Assembly (NCBI GenBank): GCA_027605045.1
Contig: JAQFWX010000001.1
Span: forward strand, 1,178,001-1,242,000
Direction: 5' to 3'
Source: Phallus indusiatus
Lineage: Eukaryota > Basidiomycota > Agaricomycetes > Phallales > Phallaceae
DNA: 64,000 nucleotides
Notes under the pieces: model-generated
What the model was told of the DNA's origin: nothing
What the model saw: the letters and a program-made list of their open reading frames with translations, nothing else
Database searches by the model: none
Made by a program: the position numbers and the translations under genes
In this document: in pieces, positions 58,321 through 64,000 of the stretch
Numbering within the stretch: position 1 is the stretch's first letter
Layout: the number at the start of each line of letters is the position of its first letter

Positions 58321-60054
58321 TTAGGCTTCGGTGGGTTGAACAACATTCACGACTAAAGGTAAACCATGAGTAGGATCACTGTCTCCATCAGGTAGGTTCT
58401 CCAAGTCCTGTATATTTCTTTCTTCGGGCGTCCCCATTTCAACAAGGAAGGATTGATGCAAATGTTGGAGAGCATTTGAGAATCGAAGCGATGGTAAAGA
58501 CATTTGGCTAGCTTCAATTTTGGCCGAATTGAGGCGACGAAGATCAAGAGTGAAATCGGCTACGAGAGCTGCAGACAGGCTGGGAATGGTTAAATGATCG
58601 AAGAATGTAAACTAAGATGCATGAACCTCACACATTTTGTATGTGGGTGTAAAACTGTGTTATGAAAAACTGAGAGAAGATTCAGACAACGATGTTACAA
58701 AGGAATATGGTGCGTGAGAATTCAGCGGAGCCCCTTACACGTTGAAACTAAGAAAATCTCAGCTCAAACGTCCATTTTATATGAATTAAAAACTTACCTG
58801 GACAAGAAGGACAGTAACGAAAGTAATGGTAATGACAAAACTTACAAAACCATAACAAGACATGAGATGACTGCCAACATCAACTGATGACCTTACCAAC
58901 ATCGAAATATACCTGTACATTGCTCAGTAACTCTTGTTATAAATCCCACCAAACTTACTTTGTGTAAGAAGCGTGAAAATGAGGCTTTTACTTTCAATTC
59001 CATTGTTGGATTTTAGTCTCCATATACCCCAGACCTTCCACATGCAAATGCCAAATATAAGTAAATCTGTGCAAACAGTGATGATATTAATCATAGTGAT
59101 GACTAAACCAGTTCAGTTATGAACACATTTAAAACGTCAATAAGCATGGGCCATACTGATATCTTGTCTCCTGGAGGAGCTTCACCACAAAGGTAACTGT
59201 GAGTGCATGCACGTTATCAAAAGCCTATTTTGCATGGACTACAGACCTTGAAAAACACCCAGGGAATGCTGCTATGGCTATCACCAGAAAGGAAATCAAA
59301 CTATAATAGTTTCATGATCATTGCATCAGATTCTTACCATACAAATCCAAACTCAAGTAAGAAAAAAAGCCAAAGGCTAAAGCCGAAGTGAGGATTTTGT
59401 TTCCTTCGCATATTGAATATGCTCGAACAACCAGTAAACCTGAAGTCCCTATTACAGAAATTTCGAAACAGGTGATAATGGAACACGGACCTTGAACACC
59501 AATATATATATAAACATCAAGAATGTTCAATATGTCAGCCGATATGTTACAAGGTCTGCAAGGTTGTGATTTCAGCAGATTCAAGATATGTATAAGAATG
59601 TTTACCTTCCAGACTTCAGGAAAGTGGCAAATTGATAAAAACAACGATGAGACATTGAAAGCACCACTGGCATAACAATGTGTACTAACTTACTGGTAGG
59701 AAGTCCAATACAAGGATAAGCCCCTGAGACAGCAAATTTCCATATCTTGCAAAAATGTACAATAATGTAGGCAAACTGAATCGCCTAGACCATATATGCT
59801 CTCTTTCTTGAGAGAATGTTATCAAAGTAGTATGAAAACTGATTGCTAGAGGTTTTGCGATGTTAGTAAGACTTTCTTATGACATTGTATTACTCACTTA
59901 TTGCACTGAAAAGCCCCAAATGGTAAATATAGCTAATGCCATCATCATATCAGATGTAATGACAGGCACAAAATAGGATTGACATATACCTTTCATAGAT
60001 CTCTTGAATAATCTCTGCAGCTAAAGCATCTACAGTAGTATTTGTGCCGTTCAT
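58321..60054 (-). CDS. DUF6533 family membrane protein, copy 7
   Basis: The ATG at 60052-60054 begins MNGTNTTVDALAAEIIQEIY, with N-glycosylation sequons NGT and NTT. Exon 2 encodes YIYHLGLFSAI. Exon 3 near 59700-59830 carries the signature HIWSRRFSLPTLLYIFARY and ends LVLDFLP before a GTAAGT donor. Later pieces include TSGLLVVRAYSICEGNKILT and FGFFSYLSLDLYG (59335-59450). The final exon reads DFTLDLRRLNSAKIEASQMS and ends VVNVVQPTEA at 58321. Hydrophobic segments suggest about seven membrane spans. The resemblance to fungal seven-helix receptors is only in architecture. No disabling change was seen. Confidence 0.7.
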
Positions 60055-60625
60055 ATGGGAGAATATTATAGAAATTGTGACTTAAAGTAGTCAACCTCAG
60101 TGCCGAGAACCTGCACTTTTTACTAACATGCAAAGTGTCCTTATATATGATATTTGAATCATGGATCAAACCATTTCAATCATCACACATTGGAGCTCAG
60201 AAACCCCTTGAAATTTCAAAGCCGAGGTTAATATCGAATCAGGTGGAACGTGATGGTTACAATATCACCAGATCCTCAACTGAGAGGACTAATACTTATG
60301 GCAACAAAAACTTGAGTCTTATGGGCTCGTGTCGTCGTAATAAACACTCAGACAGAAATAGATATCATGTCACCGAGAACGAAACAACTTGTCAAAATTT
60401 CAATATAGTCCCTCGACTGGGTATTTGTGTTGTGTTCCGTTCTCGCAACCGACCCGTTTCCTAGCAAAATCGAGATGTTTTGATATATATATATATATAT
60501 ATATATAGGCAGAGTAATAGTGGGTTATCTTAAAAAAAAAGCATTTCGATGTACATTAAGAATGACCATAATCTAACATAATATATCGAGTATGATGGCA
60601 AAAATATCAGCATTCAACCCACAAT
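60055..60625 (-). promoter_or_regulatory. Promoter spacer of DUF6533 copy 7
   Basis: TTATATATGA at 60141-60150, about 90 bases before the ATG. An (AT)n microsatellite lies at 60483-60507 and is absent or shorter in the other units. ATATATCGAGTATG follows near 60582. No gene. Confidence 0.5.
60483..60507. repeat. (AT)n microsatellite
   Basis: Twenty-five bases of alternating A and T in the spacer between DUF6533 copy 7 and DUG2 copy 7. Other units have only a short TATATAT at this place, so it expanded here. Confidence 0.85.
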
Positions 60626-63600
60626 CTAAGAGTCCAACCTGTCGGACAACGACTCAGCAGACACAGCAAGCAAAAACCGCTCCACAACAGATTTTCCGCG
60701 ACGAAGATTGATCAACGAGATGCGTTCATTGGCAAGATGAGCTTGATCCTATACAACCAAAAATGAACCTTGTTTTATTCGAGGAAGAAAAGAAGCAGAG
60801 CAACGCAAAAAAAAAAACACGATGATGATCACCATCACTTACCGAACTCTGACCCATAGGTAAATGCAACCCAGGGCACCCGAATTCTTTTTCCAAAAAT
60901 GGCACAGAAGGGATGGACTAAAAATTGTATCTCAGCATCCCAAACAAACAACAACAGCGATCAATCATGCATCTCACCTCTCCTTCTCGAATCCGCAACG
61001 GTTTAACACCCCACTCCTCTTCCACCGCTCTCTCAAGAATCTTGAAATATCGACTTTCTAAATTCCCTAGCCACCAGTCTGCCGTTCTGTCAATACTAAC
61101 CTACAACGAAAATACTATCACCATCTTAAACAAATTGAGAAGGAGGGGACCGTACTTTGAGAGTATTACTAGACCGGAGTTTCGCAAAACTCTCTTTAAC
61201 ATGCGACACAAGTGCACTCCCCACTGTCTCCAACTTTTGATCTGGTACAACCCGAATGGAGACTTTCGCACGGACACCAGCTGGAATAACCGTAGAATCT
61301 ACAAATCCAAGTCAACAATTGTTAGCCACCATTCTATGTCCTTTTCCAAAGAGATAGACACGCACTTCCAGGACCAGACGTCTCAACACTGTGGACACTC
61401 AAACTAGGCTCACTCCATCGCGACGAAAGCGATTCGGCGGGTTTGTTTGTTAGAGTTGATAAGAGTGCGAATAGTTCGTTTTCAGCTTTTGTGCGCTGAC
61501 GGACATGATCGTCTAGACATGAAAGATTAGAAGGCGAACACTGCTAACGGATGGGCGACGTACAGAATCCTGGTATAAGAACTTTTCTATTTCCATCAAC
61601 AAGTCCAGCAAGAATCTTAACCCTAAGAATGTTGTCAGAAAAGCTGAATAATGAGATATACGAACGTGCGACATACACGTCGCACATCGGTTCATCGACG
61701 CTTCCACCTTCAACACCCGAATTGAACACGTCAATTGTAGCATGAACAACGCCTCGCAGTCCATAGGTAATACACGGCGCATCTTCACCAATCCAATCCG
61801 AATTGCTACATTCCAATCAGATCAAGCCACTAACCCATCCAAAAACCTTATCTTATCTGACCAACAAAGCATCGATTTCACCAATGGAATCCTACCCAAA
61901 CTCGACGTTACAATGCTAGTTTTCGTCAACTCACTTTATACTCCCTAACAACACCCTCAAACCCTCCACTCCCCGCCTCCTCCTCCCCCTCAATCAAGAA
62001 CACAACATCGCACCCTAACAACCTCTGCCCCAACAAATCCGACGCAGCATACGCAACAGCCAAAATAGGTCCTTTATTATCCGACACACCACGTCCGTAA
62101 AGATATCCATTCGTTCCATTAAATTCAAACGGACAAGTTTTCCATGATCTGCGTGGTGCTGAAATTACGTCGTAGTGCCTAATTTTTTAAATTCAGATTC
62201 AGAAGGACACAAAAAAAGAGGGGTGAGGACGATGGCACACGTACCCGTAAAAAAGAATACGCGGTTTAGGTTTATCGGACGACCCTACTACTCCTTTAAA
62301 CGTTGCTAACACAAGCGGATTTGTTCCCTGTCCAGTTGCAATCTACATAAAAAAAGAAACACCCCAAAAAACAAAAGTTTAGTTCAGATTCGGTTTTCGC
62401 CGATGGGTCTGTCACCTGACCATTTTAGCATCGGCACCCAATTGCGTTAAACAACGCTTGAGCCATATCCCAGCCTGCCTACAATCCTCCCTATGTTGTT
62501 CGCTATTGCTTACCGACGGAATAGCAACGAATGATAAAAGAGATTTAATAAGTGGATCTAAATTAACGCAAGTCAGTCATTTAATTTTTACATGAAGGTG
62601 GGAGAGAAAGTCCACGGGGTTTACCATGCATATATGTTCCGTCCGCATTAAGATACCCGGACGCAGTAAACGCACTACTCCCCATATAACTATTATTAAT
62701 TTCCCAAATCTACGGAACCCCAAGTTAAACTTACATAACCCTGACTGCTGAAAATAAAAAACACGCACCTTGACATCGTTGTCATTTCCGCCGGTAATAA
62801 GACACCACTCATTTGTAGACTTGACTTCCCCACTACGATCATCAAGCTTCTTATCTTCATGTTGTTGAAATGGCAATAAAGACGGCTGTAAAGGACATAA
62901 TCGTGTGACGATGGAAGATAGGATGATTCCAGAATGGGCGTGCCACGACGCCGTGCATGCAAATTGGGCTGACCAGCGCTAAATAAGAGTGTTGGTCAAA
63001 AGAGAATGCGTATGAATAGAAATATAAACAATACCTGAATCCAGCCATTGGCGCAACACGTGTATAAATCCGAATTCGCCATTGACATAACCAATACATC
63101 CGAATTCTATAAGAAAGCTTGTAAAAAAACACACACGACAACACGACAGTTAAAATGTGTGTACGTTACCTCCTGTGCCATAATTAATCTGACAAGACTC
63201 TTCGTCTCGAAATCCCAAACAGCAACACACCCATCCTGACACCCCGCATAAACTGTGTTATCACGAGCCACGAGTGACAACACGCCTCCTTGATTACATT
63301 CAAACGTATCTAATAAGACAGGTCCTTGGGGCGTGCTGCTGCAATTCCATATCTTTATAGATTCATCTCCGCTCCCAGTTATCAGTAAAACGCTAGCACC
63401 AGCACCATTAGCACCCGAATTATTGGTATCAGAATCACCCGCCTGGGTGTTTTCATTTCCTTTTTGTTGTTGTTGTAATAGTCGTCGGTCGGTTGCGCCT
63501 TCAAGAGGGCTAGGAAGCAGCGCCATGCAATAGATATAACCATAATGAGCTGAATGAATGATATTCTGCAGGAGAACTTGGAGAACACGTGGAGTATGCG

Positions 63601-64000
63601 AAAGCGAGTGCGAGTGCGATTGAATGGCTGGCGTCGAAAACTCAGGTTGAGTTCGCAGTGTGGCTGAATGAGCGGGAGAGAGAACAGGACGGCCTAGACG
63701 GGGTGTGTTGTCAAAATCGAAAAAGCGATGCCATTTTTTGCGGTCGAGTGCTAGACCGGTGTCCCCGGTTTCCCCGTCCCATCCCCTGTTTGCGTCTATT
63801 TGATCGAGTGAAGCACAATTATTGTTGTGGGCGGTATGGTTGACCAGGGGTATTGGTAGTGATGGCGGTGGTTGTGGTGGTTCGGTGCTTTGCGTCCGAC
63901 GTTGTCCCCGACGTCGCGGTAACTTTGAAAGGTCGCACCATTGTAGACTCGTGTTTTGGCATCCAAAATAGAGAGTGTTGAGTGTAGGTGAATATGCGAG
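60626..64000 (-). CDS. DUG2: DUG2-like WD40 + M20 protein, copy 7, 5' end beyond the window
   Basis: Dug2 with Dug3 forms the cytosolic complex that cleaves the gamma-glutamyl bond of glutathione. Dug2 supplies WD40 repeats and an M20-type domain. The WD40 exon is open from the window edge (LAYSPTLNTLYFGCQNTSLQ) through LLITGSGDESIKIWNCSS and CQDGCVAVWDFETKS to about 63170. Further exons give LYTCCANGWIQ, HAHSGIILSSIVTRLC and NEWCLITGGNDNDVK. M20 exons give LLSFVAIPSVSNSEQHRED, IATGQGTNPLVLATFKG, HYDVISAPR (near 62170), GRGVSDNKGP (near 62085), EGEEEAGS (near 61985), GLRGVVHATIDVFNS and AHLANERISLINLRRG, with TAG at 60626-60628. Metal-ligand residues H, D and E are present. One splice donor after DALLVR is AT instead of GT (61855-61856), which may disable it. 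Confidence 0.72.

Larger units (their letters stand above)
1500..64000 (-). repeat. Degenerate tandem array of a DUG2 + DUF6533 gene pair
   Basis: Seven DUF6533 genes and eight DUG2-like genes or remnants repeat in the same order and strand. Distances between successive DUF6533 stop codons are about 21.8 (with the Plavaka insertion), 5.6, 6.7, 7.2, 7.8 and 7.6 kb. The short unit reflects a deletion in DUG2 copy 2, and the 7.8-kb unit contains a solo LTR. Recurrent landmarks are the membrane-protein start (MNSTNT-like), its C-terminal exon (DFTLDLRRLNS), the DUG2 C-terminus (AHLANERISLINLRRG) and the DUG2 WD40 exon. Right-hand units 6 and 7 are the most alike. The array continues past the right edge. 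Confidence 0.92.

Overview
The window looks like the nuclear genome of an agaricomycete (mushroom-forming basidiomycete). The evidence is a Plavaka-type transposon, a DUF6532 passenger gene, DUF6533 membrane-protein genes, many introns of about 45-60 bases, and a chromodomain Ty3/Gypsy element. Coding sequence was read by eye from translations and splice signals, so exon edges inside the multi-exon genes are approximate unless a base position is given.

The backbone (about 1.5 kb to the right edge) is a degenerate head-to-tail array of a two-gene unit of roughly 7.2-7.6 kb, all on the minus strand. In transcription order each unit holds a DUG2-like gene (WD40 repeats plus an M20 metallopeptidase-like domain, the partner subunit of the glutathione-degrading Dug2-Dug3 complex) and then a DUF6533 multi-pass membrane-protein gene. 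Seven DUF6533 copies (stops at 1651, 23466, 29055, 35737, 42909, 50691 and 58321) and eight DUG2 copies or remnants are visible. The DUF6533 signature exon is open in all seven copies and a TATA-like box sits 90-100 bases upstream in six. Every DUG2 copy has at least one visible lesion: internal deletions, frameshifts, nonsense codons or a lost splice donor. Decay is heaviest on the left and lightest on the right.

Between the first and second units sits a 12.2-kb Plavaka element (10903-23067). It has short inverted termini, subterminal repeats, a four-exon transposase gene on the plus strand (19845-22825), and a divergently transcribed DUF6532 gene on the minus strand (11278-19638). A 5998-bp Ty3/Gypsy chromovirus (12539-18536, minus strand) lies inside a DUF6532 exon, with a 5-bp target duplication and almost identical LTRs. 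An 11-base match between its primer-binding site and its predicted transcript start points to Tf1/sushi-type self-priming, although its gag and pol frames are broken. A separate solo LTR (49480-50047) lies between two units.

The history reads as nested layers: the two-gene array expanded, Plavaka inserted, the Gypsy element then inserted into Plavaka, and the DUG2 copies decayed while the membrane-protein copies stayed open. The first 1.5 kb is outside the array and holds no gene I can name.
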